Shown here: one piece after another, positions 1 through 8,847 of the stretch
Layout of the letters: the number at the start of each line of letters is the position of its first letter
How positions within the stretch are numbered: the first letter of the stretch is position 1
Assembly (NCBI RefSeq): GCF_001672295.1
Contig: NZ_JXMS01000033.1
Location: 1 to 40,545, forward strand
Length of the DNA: 40,545 bases
Reading direction: 5' to 3'
DNA from: Halodesulfovibrio spirochaetisodalis
Lineage (GTDB): Bacteria; Desulfobacterota; Desulfovibrionia; Desulfovibrionales; Desulfovibrionaceae
Made by a program: the position numbers and the translations under genes
The notes under the pieces: model-generated
Told to the model about the DNA's origin: nothing
The model's database searches: none
The model's input: only the letters and a program-made list of their open reading frames with translations

Positions 1-126
1 ATGCAGGGGGCTTATATATGAAGTAGATGTGCTGAATGTTATCGTAGCGAACAGATAGCTGAGAATCCCAGTGTGCGTTTTAGACAACTGCAAGTCGTTG
101 CGTAGTGTGTTGACCCGTGTCAGGCA

Positions 127-996
127 CTAGAGAGAGGAGCTTTCCTGCGCCAGTTCTCGTTTGCTTGCCTCCCAGCCAATGAGTGCTTTCTTGCGAGTCG
201 AACCCCATCGGTATTTTTTTATGGCACCTGTGCTGGTTATCGCACGATGACATGGGATTAGGTACCCGACAGGATTGACGGCGATCGCATTCCCCACAGC
301 TCTGGATGCTTTGGGGGTTCCGAGCAACGTTGCAATGTCCTTATATGTCGCAAGGTGTCCTGCCGGAATGGTGAGCAGGGCTCGCCATACATTGATTTGA
401 AAATTCGTTCCCTTGAGGAGCAGTGTTAATTTTTTTCCTGTGCTTCCTTGCGGGTAAAAGATACTACGCATGATCGGTGCAATAGCATCAGAACTCCTTA
501 CAAAGCATGCTCCAGGCCAGGTGCTTTTCAGTTCGGCAAATTGGTGATCTTGCGACTGCCCTACAAATCCCAGATAGCAAATTCCGCGTGTAGTTGTTGC
601 AAGCAGGCATTCTCCAAAGGGTGAAGAAGCAAAGTCGTAGGTGATGGTCAGCTCTTTTCCACGCTGTTTGTATTCACCGGGTGTCATTCCTTCAAAATTA
701 ACAAACAGATCATGAAGACGCCCAGGCCCGGAAAGTCCTGCAGAGTGTGCTGCATCAAGTATGGATTGTTGTTCTGCCAGCCGTTCTTTTGTGTACTCAA
801 CAGTAATAAAATGAAGAAACTGTATTGGGCTGACACCTACCCATTCTTTGAAAAGGCGTGCAAAATGATGCTTGCTCAAATGCACATGCGCAGCAATGTC
901 ATCAAGGCCTGGTTGTTCCTGCGCATGTTCTTCAATGTAATGAATTGCGGCCTCAATGCGCCTGTACACGATGTTGTGCTGTTCAATTCTAGCCAT
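127..996 (-). CDS. Ada-like AraC regulator fused to O6-methylguanine-DNA methyltransferase
   Basis: This 289-residue protein joins an AraC-type DNA-binding domain (about residues 10-112) to a C-terminal suicide alkyltransferase. The alkyl-acceptor site is visible as IPCHR with Cys249, followed by the YRWG segment at 262-265 that helps form the active-site pocket in this family. It should remove O6-alkyl groups from guanine and act as a damage-responsive regulator. Unlike E. coli Ada it lacks the N-terminal zinc domain whose cysteine accepts methylphosphotriester groups, so the usual switch that turns Ada into an activator is missing; this is a common shorter form. The start is preceded by AAAGGCGAG. 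The gene reads away from the chemoreceptor and I see no clear terminator in the 126 bases downstream. Confidence 0.93.
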   Translation of the reverse strand: MARIEQHNIVYRRIEAAIHYIEEHAQEQPGLDDIAAHVHLSKHHFARLFKEWVGVSPIQFLHFITVEYTKERLAEQQSILDAAHSAGLSGPGRLHDLFVNFEGMTPGEYKQRGKELTITYDFASSPFGECLLATTTRGICYLGFVGQSQDHQFAELKSTWPGACFVRSSDAIAPIMRSIFYPQGSTGKKLTLLLKGTNFQINVWRALLTIPAGHLATYKDIATLLGTPKASRAVGNAIAVNPVGYLIPCHRAITSTGAIKKYRWGSTRKKALIGWEASKRELAQESSSL

Positions 997-1414
997 TAGC
1001 TCGCCTTTATTTTTTGTTGTAATACTGTGCCAATATATAGTGGGGTTTGTTTAATAGCCACCCGAATATTGCTATAGCACTTCAATAAAACGTACCGGTA
1101 CAAAAAATAAATAAGAAAAGCAGTATGTTTGCATGTGAACAAAGTTTAACTGTTAGAAATGTAATGCAATTTCTATGTAGGCATGTTCGTTGTGTATAAA
1201 GAAAATGTATAATTATGCTGTTTTTCTGATCTAATTTATGGAAATAGATATTGAATAGTGCTAATCGTCCGAAGAGAAGTTTGCGTAGTATTGTGTGATA
1301 ACACAGTCAACTGCGCTATGCGTTAATTTTAGCTGACAGAAAAAGAATGCCGGAAGTAATGCATGCGTTGCATTACATGCTTTTATGTCGCTGATATTGG
1401 GAAGGAGTGGAACG
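997..1414. other. Divergent intergenic region, ada-like / chemoreceptor
   Basis: This 418-base AT-rich stretch separates two divergent genes and must hold both promoters. I could not pick a convincing sigma-70 or sigma-28 box for either gene. The only notable element is a near-sigma-54 sequence on the minus strand, which I rejected. Confidence 0.4.
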
Positions 1415-3001
1415 ATGGGAAAATGTTCCCTGAAGATGCAACTTGTTTTGATTGCCGCAAGTGCATTGCTGTCATTCGGTGTCGGATATGGTTTTCTGTA
1501 TGCAGGATCAAACGGTGTAACCGTCCCGGTTGCAAGTGTTAATACCGCGCTTTTAATAACTGTCGGTTTATTTACTATCCTTGTGTTACCGTTAGTCTTT
1601 ATTGCGTTGGCTACGTTCCGTACAGCCGCTAACGTATTGCATGAAAAATGTAAAAGAGTCTGCAACAGTGACTATACAGTGTCTTTTTCTGCTTCAACTG
1701 CAAGTGATATCGCCAGTATTGAAAAAGATATTGAATCGCTGTTTAACTGTATGAAAGACCGGTTAGGTTTTGCTCATGGTGTCCTGACAGGAATAGATAC
1801 TCCGTTTGTCGTTGTAGATACAAATGAAGTTCTTACGTACACCAACGAATCGTTACTGACGATTTTGGAGCAGGATGGAAATCCGGAAGATTACTACGGG
1901 CAGAATGTAGCGCACTTTTTTTATGGTGACGCATCCAGAAGGACAGTTCTTGCAGATAGCCTTGAAACACATGTAGTAACCAAGCGTGAGGTTGTGTTGA
2001 CCGGCCGGAAAGGCGGACAACGCAAAATCTACATTCATGCTTCTCCGTTATTCGACCTGACAGGCGAACTTATGGGTGCGCTCTGTATTTATCAGGACTT
2101 GACTGCGTTACGACAGCGTGAAGAAGAAATTTTATCGAAAAATGAGCAAATTGCCTCAGCTGCACGCGAATCCGAGGAAGTTTCAACAAATGTTGCGCGG
2201 GTTGCTTCTGAGATTGCAGTCCAGATGGAGGAAACCAATGCCGCTGTATCTCGCCAAAATGAACGCGCATTGGAAGCAGCCACAGCAATGGAGCAGATGA
2301 ACTCTGCAGTGACAGAAGTGGCTCAGAATGCATCTAATGCTGCAGAACAGGCTAACTCTGCACGTACTGAAGCCGAACACGGCTCAAAGGTTGTCGGGGA
2401 AGCAATTACTGCAATAGACAATGTTGCTCGCTTGTCTAGACAAGTACATGAGGACATGGCGTCGCTTGGACATCAGGCAGAAGGCATTGGTGAAATTATG
2501 AATGTCATCACAGACATTGCTGACCAGACAAACTTGCTAGCATTGAACGCTGCAATTGAGGCTGCACGGGCAGGTGAAGCAGGACGCGGATTTGCTGTGG
2601 TTGCAGATGAAGTGCGTAAGCTTGCCGAGAAGACCATGCAGGCCACAAAAGAAGTTGGTGATGCCATTACTGCGATTCAAGATGGGGCAAAGCGTAACAT
2701 ACTGAGTGTGGAGGAAGCCGCAAAGGCTGTTGCACGTTCCCGCGAACTTTCCGGAGCATCAGGTGAGGTGCTGACACGCATTGTGACCTTGGTAAATGAT
2801 TCGACAGATCAGGTTCAAGCCATTGCGACTGCGGCGGATGAGCAAGCTGCCACAAGCGATCATATCAACAAGTCTGTGGACGATGTTCGCGTCATTTCCG
2901 AACAGTCTGCTGGGGTGATTGTATCAGCTTCCAAAGGTGTCCGTGAGTTGTCTGTTATGGCAGGTCAGCTACAGGAAATTATTCAGAAAATTGATTCATA
3001 A
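1415..3001 (+). CDS. Methyl-accepting chemotaxis protein with cytoplasmic PAS sensor
   Basis: A 528-residue chemoreceptor. Two hydrophobic helices near the N-terminus (about residues 7-30 and 42-68) leave only a very short loop between them, so there is no periplasmic ligand domain. A PAS domain follows at about residues 118-225 and is the likely sensor of an internal redox or metabolic signal. A long coiled coil then leads to the signalling hairpin at about 363-403, with the canonical run [19 protein letters not shown]. The output should be control of CheA and swimming bias. The start at 1415 is preferred to the in-frame ATG at 1385 because GGAAGGAG lies about 7 bases upstream of it. No che genes are adjacent. 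A strong terminator follows. Confidence 0.95.
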   Translation: MGKCSLKMQLVLIAASALLSFGVGYGFLYAGSNGVTVPVASVNTALLITVGLFTILVLPLVFIALATFRTAANVLHEKCKRVCNSDYTVSFSASTASDIASIEKDIESLFNCMKDRLGFAHGVLTGIDTPFVVVDTNEVLTYTNESLLTILEQDGNPEDYYGQNVAHFFYGDASRRTVLADSLETHVVTKREVVLTGRKGGQRKIYIHASPLFDLTGELMGALCIYQDLTALRQREEEILSKNEQIASAARESEEVSTNVARVASEIAVQMEETNAAVSRQNERALEAATAMEQMNSAVTEVAQNASNAAEQANSARTEAEHGSKVVGEAITAIDNVARLSRQVHEDMASLGHQAEGIGEIMNVITDIADQTNLLALNAAIEAARAGEAGRGFAVVADEVRKLAEKTMQATKEVGDAITAIQDGAKRNILSVEEAAKAVARSRELSGASGEVLTRIVTLVNDSTDQVQAIATAADEQAATSDHINKSVDDVRVISEQSAGVIVSASKGVRELSVMAGQLQEIIQKIDS

Positions 3002-3025
3002 TTTATTTCAAAAATAATAAAATTT

Positions 3026-3062
3026 CGGGGTGGAGAATCAGATTCTCCACCCCGTTTTTTTT
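3026..3062. terminator. Bidirectional terminator between convergent genes
   Basis: A perfect 14-bp inverted repeat (3026-3039 with 3041-3054; the innermost pairs must open to form the loop) is followed by eight T on the plus strand. On the minus strand it is followed by an AAATTTTATT run. It lies between the stops of the chemoreceptor and the cyclase, which are 59 bases apart. Confidence 0.9.
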
Positions 3063-3993
3063 AGCAATTGGATGATGCGACTTTTTTTTGTTCAGGAATA
3101 TCAATGTAAATACAGTTACGTCCTGAATCTTTGCTTAAATACAGCTGTTTATCAGCTCGGGAAAGAACAGTGGAACTGGGTTCATGCGAACGGGCAATAG
3201 CGCCGCCGAATGAGGCCGTCACAGAAATTTTCTGGTTCTCGTGCATGAGCCAGGAGTTTTGAATAAGCAGGCGTAAGCGTTCTGCAAGAACAGATAAGGT
3301 TGAAAACGTTGTATTAGGAATAAATATGACAAATTCCTCACCGCCCCATCTGCATAATACATCAAGAAAACGTAATGACTTACTCATGTTTTGGGCAACC
3401 ATACGCAGTACGTTGTCTCCGGCATGGTGTCCGTAGGTGTCATTAACTAATTTAAAATCATCAATATCAATAAAAAGAATGCCGAATGGCGCGTGATTCT
3501 GCTCCATGGCAAAGTCGAGATTGCGCATGGTGATTTCAGCATACCGCCGGTTGCCGATGCCGGTAAGCTTATCTGTCAGAACTTCCTTCCTCAGTACTTC
3601 CATTTCACGGCGGACATTCAGTGATTCGTTGTTTTCCGAAAAAATCTCAACGGCTCCGGCAATATTGCCGTCCGGTCCAATCATTGGATATGCTTGCACA
3701 TTGATAGGAATTTTGTGGCCGAGCTTATGATGCATAAACAGGTTTTCCTGTCGTTCCTTTCCGTCCTTCAGTGTGGCAGAAAGCGGACAACCGTTATTGC
3801 ATAGAACGCACCCGTCTTCAGTTTCATGTCTGAGAAGTTTTTCTGAACAAACATTGCCGACTACTTCTTCGGCGGTGTAGCCGCTGAGTCTTTCTGCAGA
3901 TTTATTCCAGTAGGTTATGTTTTTATTTGTATCAACAAAATAGACGCCGTCTGTGATTGCATCCAGCAGCGTTTGATAAAACCGTTGATCCAT
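3061..3993 (-). CDS. PAS-GGDEF diguanylate cyclase
   Basis: A 310-residue protein with an N-terminal PAS domain (about residues 5-120) and a GGDEF domain (about 140-300). The active-site signature is GGEEF at residues 217-221, so cyclic-di-GMP synthesis is likely. RFLD at 208-211 sits exactly five residues before it and is the RxxD product-inhibition site, so the enzyme should be feedback-limited. The PAS domain carries four cysteines, the last three grouped as CVLCNNGC, a pattern seen in a recurring class of sensor cyclases that could bind metal or sense redox. No transmembrane helix is visible. The start at 3993 is chosen over the longer frame to 4209 because CGGGGGA precedes it and the extra 72 residues look untranslated. 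Confidence 0.93.
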   Translation of the reverse strand: MDQRFYQTLLDAITDGVYFVDTNKNITYWNKSAERLSGYTAEEVVGNVCSEKLLRHETEDGCVLCNNGCPLSATLKDGKERQENLFMHHKLGHKIPINVQAYPMIGPDGNIAGAVEIFSENNESLNVRREMEVLRKEVLTDKLTGIGNRRYAEITMRNLDFAMEQNHAPFGILFIDIDDFKLVNDTYGHHAGDNVLRMVAQNMSKSLRFLDVLCRWGGEEFVIFIPNTTFSTLSVLAERLRLLIQNSWLMHENQKISVTASFGGAIARSHEPSSTVLSRADKQLYLSKDSGRNCIYIDIPEQKKVASSNC

Positions 3994-4461
3994 GAATTCG
4001 TCCCCCGAAAAGAGTAAAGCATAGCAACAGGTCCCCCCCTGTAATTGGAACGTCTCACTATGTAGATCAAGGCACAAAACGTTTCCGTAAGAACGGATGT
4101 ATAGTAAAAAAATGTGGGTACGCGTTAGAGTATATGTTTTGCGCAAAAATGATATGCATGTGTACACTGTTTGTGACGTAAAAACAACTGCTTGAGAAGT
4201 TTTTTGCAAAGGCTATTTTTTACCGTTCTATTCAATAAAATTGAGTGCTGTAGATACAAATACGATGTTTTACCGGCTAGTTTTTGTTGTAGTAATGGTA
4301 ATTATTTCTTTTATTTTTTCAAGAACAGGGTGTTATGGTTCGAGAACTATATAGGGACTGAAGTTTTAAGCGGTTGTCTACTGATACAGTAGAGTTATTA
4401 TCTGGTGCATCACCCTGTAATGCATGATACCGTGCGTTCAAATATAGTTAGGACGTATGGT
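3994..4461. other. Intergenic region, cyclase / TauE permease
   Basis: This AT-rich, 468-base divergent spacer should contain both promoters. I found no convincing operator, hairpin or small gene in it. Confidence 0.4.
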
Positions 4462-5217
4462 ATGAATCTTCTTCATGTTCTCATTTTCTGTTTGTCATTC
4501 AGTTTCAGCTTTATCTTTGCCCTTGGGGGTATCGGCTCAGCCGCAGCCATCATTCCTGTGCTTACGTGGGTTGGGGTTCCGTTCAGCATTGCACGCCCTA
4601 CAGGATTATTCATCAACACGTTGAGTATGGGGGGAGCAACCTATTCAAATATCAAAGGCAGACGACTGGATGTAAAGCTAGGGCTTCCAGTAATTCTTAC
4701 ATCACTTGTAATGGCGCCGATTGGAGCATGGAGCGGGCATTTTTTACCAATACAGTATCTGATGAGCGCGCTTGTGGTGTTTTTACTGTTTGCATCATGC
4801 ATGATGCTGTTCTTTAAAGGCAAGCAGGGAGAGATTGTTTACCGGGAAGACCACCCTTTTGCAGGGCCGGCACTTGTCGGCGTTCTGGCAGGATTTTTTT
4901 CTGGGTTGCTTGGAGTTGGTGGCGGTGGATTGATTTCTCCGCTGCTTATTATGCAAGGGTTCAATCCTAAGAAGATTGCCGCAATCACGGCTTTTGCCGT
5001 ACCTTTTTCGTCAGCTGCAGGGTTTGTAACCTATGCTCTGATGGGATCAGTCGCATGGGACATCTGGCTTGTTGCTGGAATAGCAGCGTGCTGTGGAGGT
5101 TATCTAGGAACATCTGTTATGCATAAACGGATGCAGCCTGCTGCTGTTAAAAAGTTTTTGGGGTGTATTCTCTTTTTCGTAGCAATGCGCATTTTTCTGG
5201 ATATGGTTTTTAGCTGA
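4462..5217 (+). CDS. TauE/SafE-family sulfite/anion exporter
   Basis: A 251-residue polytopic membrane protein with about eight hydrophobic segments. It has the family's two-repeat layout: a first glycine-rich segment near the N-terminus (GGIGSAAAIIPVLTWVG) and a second one in the middle (GVLAGFFSGLLGVGGGGLISP). Family members export sulfite, sulfoacetate or related organosulfur anions, or take up small carboxylates; the substrate cannot be read from this sequence. The ATG at 4462 is chosen because AGGA stands 8 bases upstream; the longer GTG start at 4405 has no visible ribosome binding site. The gene stands alone and ends at a strong terminator. Confidence 0.88.
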   Translation: MNLLHVLIFCLSFSFSFIFALGGIGSAAAIIPVLTWVGVPFSIARPTGLFINTLSMGGATYSNIKGRRLDVKLGLPVILTSLVMAPIGAWSGHFLPIQYLMSALVVFLLFASCMMLFFKGKQGEIVYREDHPFAGPALVGVLAGFFSGLLGVGGGGLISPLLIMQGFNPKKIAAITAFAVPFSSAAGFVTYALMGSVAWDIWLVAGIAACCGGYLGTSVMHKRMQPAAVKKFLGCILFFVAMRIFLDMVFS

Positions 5218-5253
5218 AACGAAACTCCGTTTTCAATAGTATTTTAGTAGCAC

Positions 5254-5288
5254 AAAAAAAGAGACCGCATATGTCGGTCTCTTTTTTT
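5254..5288. terminator. Rho-independent terminator after TauE permease
   Basis: The stem is GAGACCG/CGGTCTC with a 7-base loop, flanked by A7 on the left and T7 on the right. It can therefore work in both directions. Confidence 0.9.
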
Positions 5289-5341
5289 AGCGATCTGTCC
5301 CCATATTTTCATGAGGCGATTATTTGGGGAGTACAAAAAGT

Positions 5342-5373
5342 GTGTGCCTTCCCTTGGTGAAAGGAAGGCACAC
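5342..5373. repeat. Perfect 11-bp inverted repeat
   Basis: GTGTGCCTTCC pairs with GGAAGGCACAC across a 10-base loop. There is no T-run on the plus strand. On the minus strand it is followed by ACTTTTTG, so it could be a weak terminator for a minus-strand transcript, but no minus-strand gene is visible nearby. Confidence 0.6.
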
Positions 5374-5474
5374 GAATGAAGAGCGTTCTATTTCTAAAAA
5401 TTTATTAGAAGGTACCTGCATGGATGGTGGTGCATGAAATAACCTGCGGAATAGTTATTTTGGTACCAGAACAA

Positions 5475-5492
5475 ATTGATTGCTCAATCAAT
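5475..5492. promoter_or_regulatory. Palindromic operator-like site, copy 1
   Basis: ATTGATTG-CT-CAATCAAT is a perfect 8-2-8 palindrome. The core TTGATTGCTCAA recurs in copy 2 near the lactate permease, and a one-base variant of the reversed motif occurs before the 51-residue gene. The cognate regulator is unknown. Confidence 0.5.
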
Positions 5493-6034
5493 ATGAGTGT
5501 TTTTTAAATATTCTAAGGTGCTGTGTCAATGGAAAAAAGAAGAAGAGATATGCAAAATTCCATTTTGCGTGTGCTTTTATTGAAATATCTCAATATATCA
5601 TGCTGTTGTGGTGTGAGGAATGTTTGTGTTTGGGGCTTGGTGAAGATGGAGAGCTAAAAAGCACATGTATAAAATTTGAAAAAAAACTGCACTAAATTCT
5701 GTAAGACAGGCCTAGTGTTCGTAAATTAAATTTACAGTCATGGAACCGTTATTTTGGTGCTTGTTTTTTGATGAAAATTGCAAGCATGGAAGAAGTTGCA
5801 AAGTAAATTGTAGTTTTTTCAAATAGTAAATTTGTTCTAGAGAGTAAGAATATATGCAAAGACAGGCTGCTTATGTTGTGATGTGTTGGGTGCAAAAAAT
5901 GGTCATACTCTGTGAATTAGCGAGCAGTCACATTTGAATTTTAGCGCAATGCTGTCTCAAGAAGGTGGGTAACTTTTATTTGCAAATGTGTAGCCGGACT
6001 TTGCTAATGAGCATCATCATGATAGTTAATCCGG

Positions 6035-6050
6035 TTGATTGCTCAACCAA
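6035..6050. promoter_or_regulatory. Palindromic operator-like site, copy 2 (lactate permease)
   Basis: TTGATTGCTCAACCAA differs from copy 1 by one base and lies about 180 bases before the permease start. It also contains GGTTGA-N4-TCAACC when extended to the left. A lactate- or redox-responsive regulator is an inference from its position only. Confidence 0.5.
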
Positions 6051-6115
6051 ACCGGTTGGCATCTACTCTGGGCCCTTATGCAGGATGTTGCCGTGCCTGT
6101 AAAAAGGGTGGTGGA

Positions 6116-6159
6116 CTGTCATACTGCCTGAGCTCTGGTACAGCCAGGCAGTATGACAG
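6116..6159 (+). promoter_or_regulatory. Long hairpin in lactate permease leader
   Basis: A perfect 15-bp inverted repeat (6116-6130 with 6145-6159) begins CTGTCATACTG. It lies about 75 bases before the permease start and has no T-run, so it is more likely an mRNA structure or operator than a terminator. Confidence 0.65.
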
Positions 6160-6172
6160 AGAGTTAGACACA

Positions 6173-6209
6173 TGTAGGTAGCGTTCCGTTGGCCTGGTCT
6201 CTACCTACA
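6173..6209 (+). promoter_or_regulatory. Second hairpin in lactate permease leader
   Basis: TGTAGGTAG (6173-6181) pairs with CTACCTACA (6201-6209). Its 3' arm ends 12 bases before the AGGA ribosome binding site, so folding could affect translation. Confidence 0.55.
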
Positions 6210-6231
6210 CATACCTGAACTAGGACTTGTG

Positions 6232-7749
6232 ATGGAATACTTGTCTTTTTTATTGGCGCTTGCGCCAATTGCGTGGCTTATCTTTTCGCTTGTTGTTCTC
6301 AAGCTCCCAGCACATAAAACTTGTACTGCAACCTTAGTTGCAACTATTGCAATTGCTGTATTCGGTGAATGGCACATGCCTGCATTCGATGCTGCCACAG
6401 CTGCGGCTGAAGGCGGTGCGTTGGCACTGTGGCCTATTATGATCGTTATTATTGCTGCGGTGTTTACCTACAACCTGTCTACCAAGACAGGCAGCATGAA
6501 CGTTATCACCAAAATGCTTTCAGGCATTACAACTGACCGCCGTTTGCTCGTGCTTATTGTTGCATGGGGCTTTGGCGGTTTTCTTGAAGGCGTGGCCGGT
6601 TACGGTACAGCAGTAGCTATTCCGGCAAGTATCCTTGCAGCAATGGGCTTTGCTCCGATGCACGCAGCTGTAATCTGTCTCGTTGCTAACACTGTTCCGA
6701 CTGCTTTCGGCGCAATCGGCATTCCGATTTCCACAATGGCAAGTGTTACCGGTATTCCTGTTGAAGTAGTAAGCTATCTTACTGCATTCCAGCTTACCGT
6801 ATTTATTGTGCTTATTACCTTCCTTGTTGTTGCCCTTGTTGACGGGGTCAAAGGATTGAAAGGCGTAATAGGCGCTTGCATTGTTTCCGGCTTTAGTTTT
6901 GCCCTTCCGCAGCTGTATGTTGCCAAATTTATGGGTGCAGAACTCCCGTGTCTTGTTGGGAGTATCTGTAGTATGGCGGCAACCATAGCATACACCCGTA
7001 TGGCACATCGCAGCACCGCAGCCGAAGCGGAAGATGCACTTACTGCAAAGAGCAAATTCCTTGCGTGGGTTCCTTACATTCTTATTCTCACGCTGATTGT
7101 TCTTTGCAGTAATCTTTTTCCTGCAATCAAAGACGCAGCAGGCTCTATCAAGTCTGTAGTCACCATCTACGGGGACAAACCATTTACCATTAAATGGATT
7201 GCCACACCGGGTGTTCTTATCATTATCGCCACCTATCTGGGCGGTATGATTCAAGGCGTCTCTGTTGCCGAAATTACTAAAGTTCTGGCCAGTACTGCAA
7301 AGCAGCTCACCAAATCTGCAATTACAGTAGTGGCCATCGTCGCGCTTGCGAAGGTAATGTCCTACAGTGGTATGATTAATACCATTGCTCTGGTCATTGC
7401 CGAGCTTACCGGCTCCTTCTACCCGTTCATCTCTCCAATGGTGGGTGCGCTTGGTACCTTTGTTACAGGATCCGATACATCTTCAAATGTGCTCTTCGGG
7501 CAATTGCAGATGCAGGTAGCAGCAAAGATCGGTGTCGATCAGGCGTGGCTGGTATCAGCTTCCGCAGCTGGTGCTACAGCCGGTAAAATGATCTCACCAC
7601 AATCTATTGCCATTGCAACAGCAGCAACCGGTATTACCGGTAGTGAAGGTCGTATTATGAATAAGACCATCGTTGTGTGCTGCGGCTATGTGCTTATCCT
7701 CGGTACGCTTGTGTACGGGCTTATCCCGTACTTACACGTAATCTACTAG
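6232..7749 (+). CDS. lctP: L-lactate permease, LctP/LldP family
   Basis: A 505-residue, strongly hydrophobic carrier with about 12-14 membrane segments, close to the usual length of the LldP/LctP family. Family-typical stretches are visible: GFGGFLEGVAGYGTAVAIP at about residue 117, the NTVPTAFGAIGIP stretch about 35 residues later, and GSDTSSNVLFG near the C-terminus. It should import lactate with protons; lactate is the main electron donor of many Desulfovibrio relatives. Either GTG 6229 or ATG 6232 could start it; the ATG is 6 bases after AGGA and is preferred. No lactate dehydrogenase genes are adjacent in this window, so the permease stands alone with its long regulated leader. Confidence 0.93.
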   Translation: MEYLSFLLALAPIAWLIFSLVVLKLPAHKTCTATLVATIAIAVFGEWHMPAFDAATAAAEGGALALWPIMIVIIAAVFTYNLSTKTGSMNVITKMLSGITTDRRLLVLIVAWGFGGFLEGVAGYGTAVAIPASILAAMGFAPMHAAVICLVANTVPTAFGAIGIPISTMASVTGIPVEVVSYLTAFQLTVFIVLITFLVVALVDGVKGLKGVIGACIVSGFSFALPQLYVAKFMGAELPCLVGSICSMAATIAYTRMAHRSTAAEAEDALTAKSKFLAWVPYILILTLIVLCSNLFPAIKDAAGSIKSVVTIYGDKPFTIKWIATPGVLIIIATYLGGMIQGVSVAEITKVLASTAKQLTKSAITVVAIVALAKVMSYSGMINTIALVIAELTGSFYPFISPMVGALGTFVTGSDTSSNVLFGQLQMQVAAKIGVDQAWLVSASAAGATAGKMISPQSIAIATAATGITGSEGRIMNKTIVVCCGYVLILGTLVYGLIPYLHVIY

Positions 7750-7757
7750 ATCATTCG

Positions 7758-7795
7758 CAATGCGGCGGAGGCGTGTATGCGCCTCCCTCGCATTG
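7758..7795 (+). other. 3' hairpin after lactate permease
   Basis: CAATGCG and GGAGGCG pair with CGCCTCC and CGCATTG around a 6-base loop, giving 14 bp with a 2x2 internal loop. The T-run is absent, so it may stabilise the 3' end or act as a Rho-assisted terminator. Confidence 0.6.
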
Positions 7796-7849
7796 AAATA
7801 ATCCTGTCTGCTACGTTTACAGCAATGCTTGGCTGGTTTTTCGTGTGCG

Positions 7850-8386
7850 CTACAGTGCCTGTTCTGCAAAACCGAACTTGGAAAGTTGGTCGCACAGCAC
7901 TTGCCGTGCAAGATACAAAACACCGAGCATCAGTAATCCGGAAATGAAAGCGTTTTCACGGAAAACGAAAGAAACAGCAAAACATATGGCTGTTACTGCA
8001 AGCTGAGCCTGAGCAAATTTTTCTGGAACTTTATTATGGGATACAAGCAGCCATTGCGGCTTGGTGCCATATAAAAAGAGAGAGACCAGAAAAACTACAC
8101 CAAGAATTCCAGCAGCTTTTAAATCCGCAAGCAAAACCGGAAATCCAGCGGTGCCTCCGCTGAGTAATGCAGCACTCAGTAAAATATACATATCTATCCC
8201 GATAATAACGGGATCAGGTGTAACCTGTTTTTTTACTAAAATTGCAAGGGTAACCAGAGCAGTAGCTGCTGCCGCGTAAAACGGCATCATCCAGCTGTCC
8301 GGCTGGGAAACATCAACATACCGGAACGATAAAGCAAATATCTGAAGCGGCAGTAACTCGAGTAGAATCTGTAACCAGCGGTTCAT
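7850..8386 (-). CDS. Polytopic membrane protein, paralogue of the pqi-linked membrane protein
   Basis: A 178-residue protein with about five or six hydrophobic helices and no recognised catalytic motif. It resembles the 172-residue protein encoded at 18543-19061: both start with a short LLE..PL.xF segment, then a conserved R, a K-VT segment, a GI..Y segment and a loop ending in SG at about residues 76-78. They look like paralogues of one uncharacterised family. The ATG at 8386 is preferred to the frame start at 8476 because GGGGA lies directly upstream. It is convergent with the lactate permease, and function is unknown. Confidence 0.75.
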   Translation of the reverse strand: MNRWLQILLELLPLQIFALSFRYVDVSQPDSWMMPFYAAAATALVTLAILVKKQVTPDPVIIGIDMYILLSAALLSGGTAGFPVLLADLKAAGILGVVFLVSLFLYGTKPQWLLVSHNKVPEKFAQAQLAVTAICFAVSFVFRENAFISGLLMLGVLYLARQVLCDQLSKFGFAEQAL

Positions 8387-8675
8387 AGTGATTCCCCTTG
8401 GTACTGTGTGCCGGAACGTCTGCCGTAACAAGAAACCAGTGTCTTTACCGGAGACGTGCAAGCACGTTATGTACAATGCTGAGAATTACTATTGCAGATT
8501 ATTTTTTTTGTTATCAAGTCCTAATTGTTAATTGTGCTTTCAAACAGTTTCGAGAGCGATTCCTTAAGCAATCGCATCTATTCTAAAATGTTAAACAAAA
8601 TTACATTTTGTATTTTCTTTGAGTGAAGAAAGAAAAATGCAAAAAATACGCTCTAGTAAGGGCGTAAGTGTTCAC

Positions 8676-8705
8676 TCTCTGGAGTTGTTTCTCCGGAGAT
8701 TTTTT
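8676..8705 (+). terminator. Orphan Rho-independent terminator
   Basis: TCTCTGGAG pairs with CTCCGGAGA (one G-T wobble) across a 6-base loop and is followed by six T. It points along the plus strand, where the nearest upstream plus-strand gene ends at 7749 beyond an opposing gene. Confidence 0.7.
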
Positions 8706-8795
8706 ATGTATTCACCTGAATTTTGAGATGGTACGTTTTGTCATACAACAGAAGGCCCTGATATACAGGGCCTTACGTGTATGAAGGAGGAGAGA

Positions 8796-8829
8796 CGGCA
8801 GACCGTCAGGTGGAGATGTGGGTCTGCCG
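8796..8829. repeat. Hairpin downstream of the 51-residue gene
   Basis: CGGCAGACC (8796-8804) pairs perfectly with GGTCTGCCG (8821-8829). Together with TTAAGTAAG/CTTACTTAA (8832-8840 with 8847-8855), which includes the stop codon of the small gene, it forms a structured 3' end on the minus strand. Confidence 0.6.
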
Positions 8830-8847
8830 CGTTAAGTAAGCGCTGTC

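Larger units (their letters stand above)
5289..6231. other. Long non-coding region upstream of lactate permease
   Basis: Almost 1 kb without a credible gene. It holds an 11-bp perfect hairpin (5342-5352 with 5363-5373), two copies of a TTGATTGCTCAAYCAA palindrome, and two more hairpins just before the permease. The middle part (about 5500-6000) is plain AT-rich sequence with one weak open frame that I reject. Confidence 0.6.
8387..8847. other. Non-coding region with several hairpins
   Basis: 461 bases between two minus-strand genes. It contains a plus-strand terminator without a plus-strand gene (8676-8705), a 9-bp perfect hairpin (8752-8760 with 8766-8774, AAGGCCCTG arm) and another at 8796-8804 with 8821-8829. 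A small RNA is possible but not demonstrated. Confidence 0.5.

Noticed and set aside
1-126. Possible gene end or terminator at the left edge
   Set aside because: No open frame or hairpin with T-run is visible.
1016-1033. Near sigma-54 promoter on the minus strand before the ada-like gene
   Set aside because: TTGGCACAGTATTACAAC has CA in place of the required GC at -12 and would start transcription only about ten bases before the ATG.
5475-5492. FNR box interpretation of TTGATTGCTCAATCAA
   Set aside because: The two halves TTGAT and ATCAA are separated by six bases instead of the four in an FNR site.
5480-5695. 71-codon open frame in the spacer before the lactate permease
   Set aside because: It has a poor start, no ribosome binding site, an odd cysteine- and lysine-rich composition and lies over a palindromic site, so it looks like chance AT-rich sequence.
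6520-7254. 244-codon frame opposite the lactate permease
   Set aside because: It is the antisense of a clear membrane-protein gene and has a composition unlike a real protein.
8398-8586. 62-codon plus-strand frame between the two small membrane genes
   Set aside because: Overlaps the leader of the opposite gene, has no binding site and a random-looking composition.
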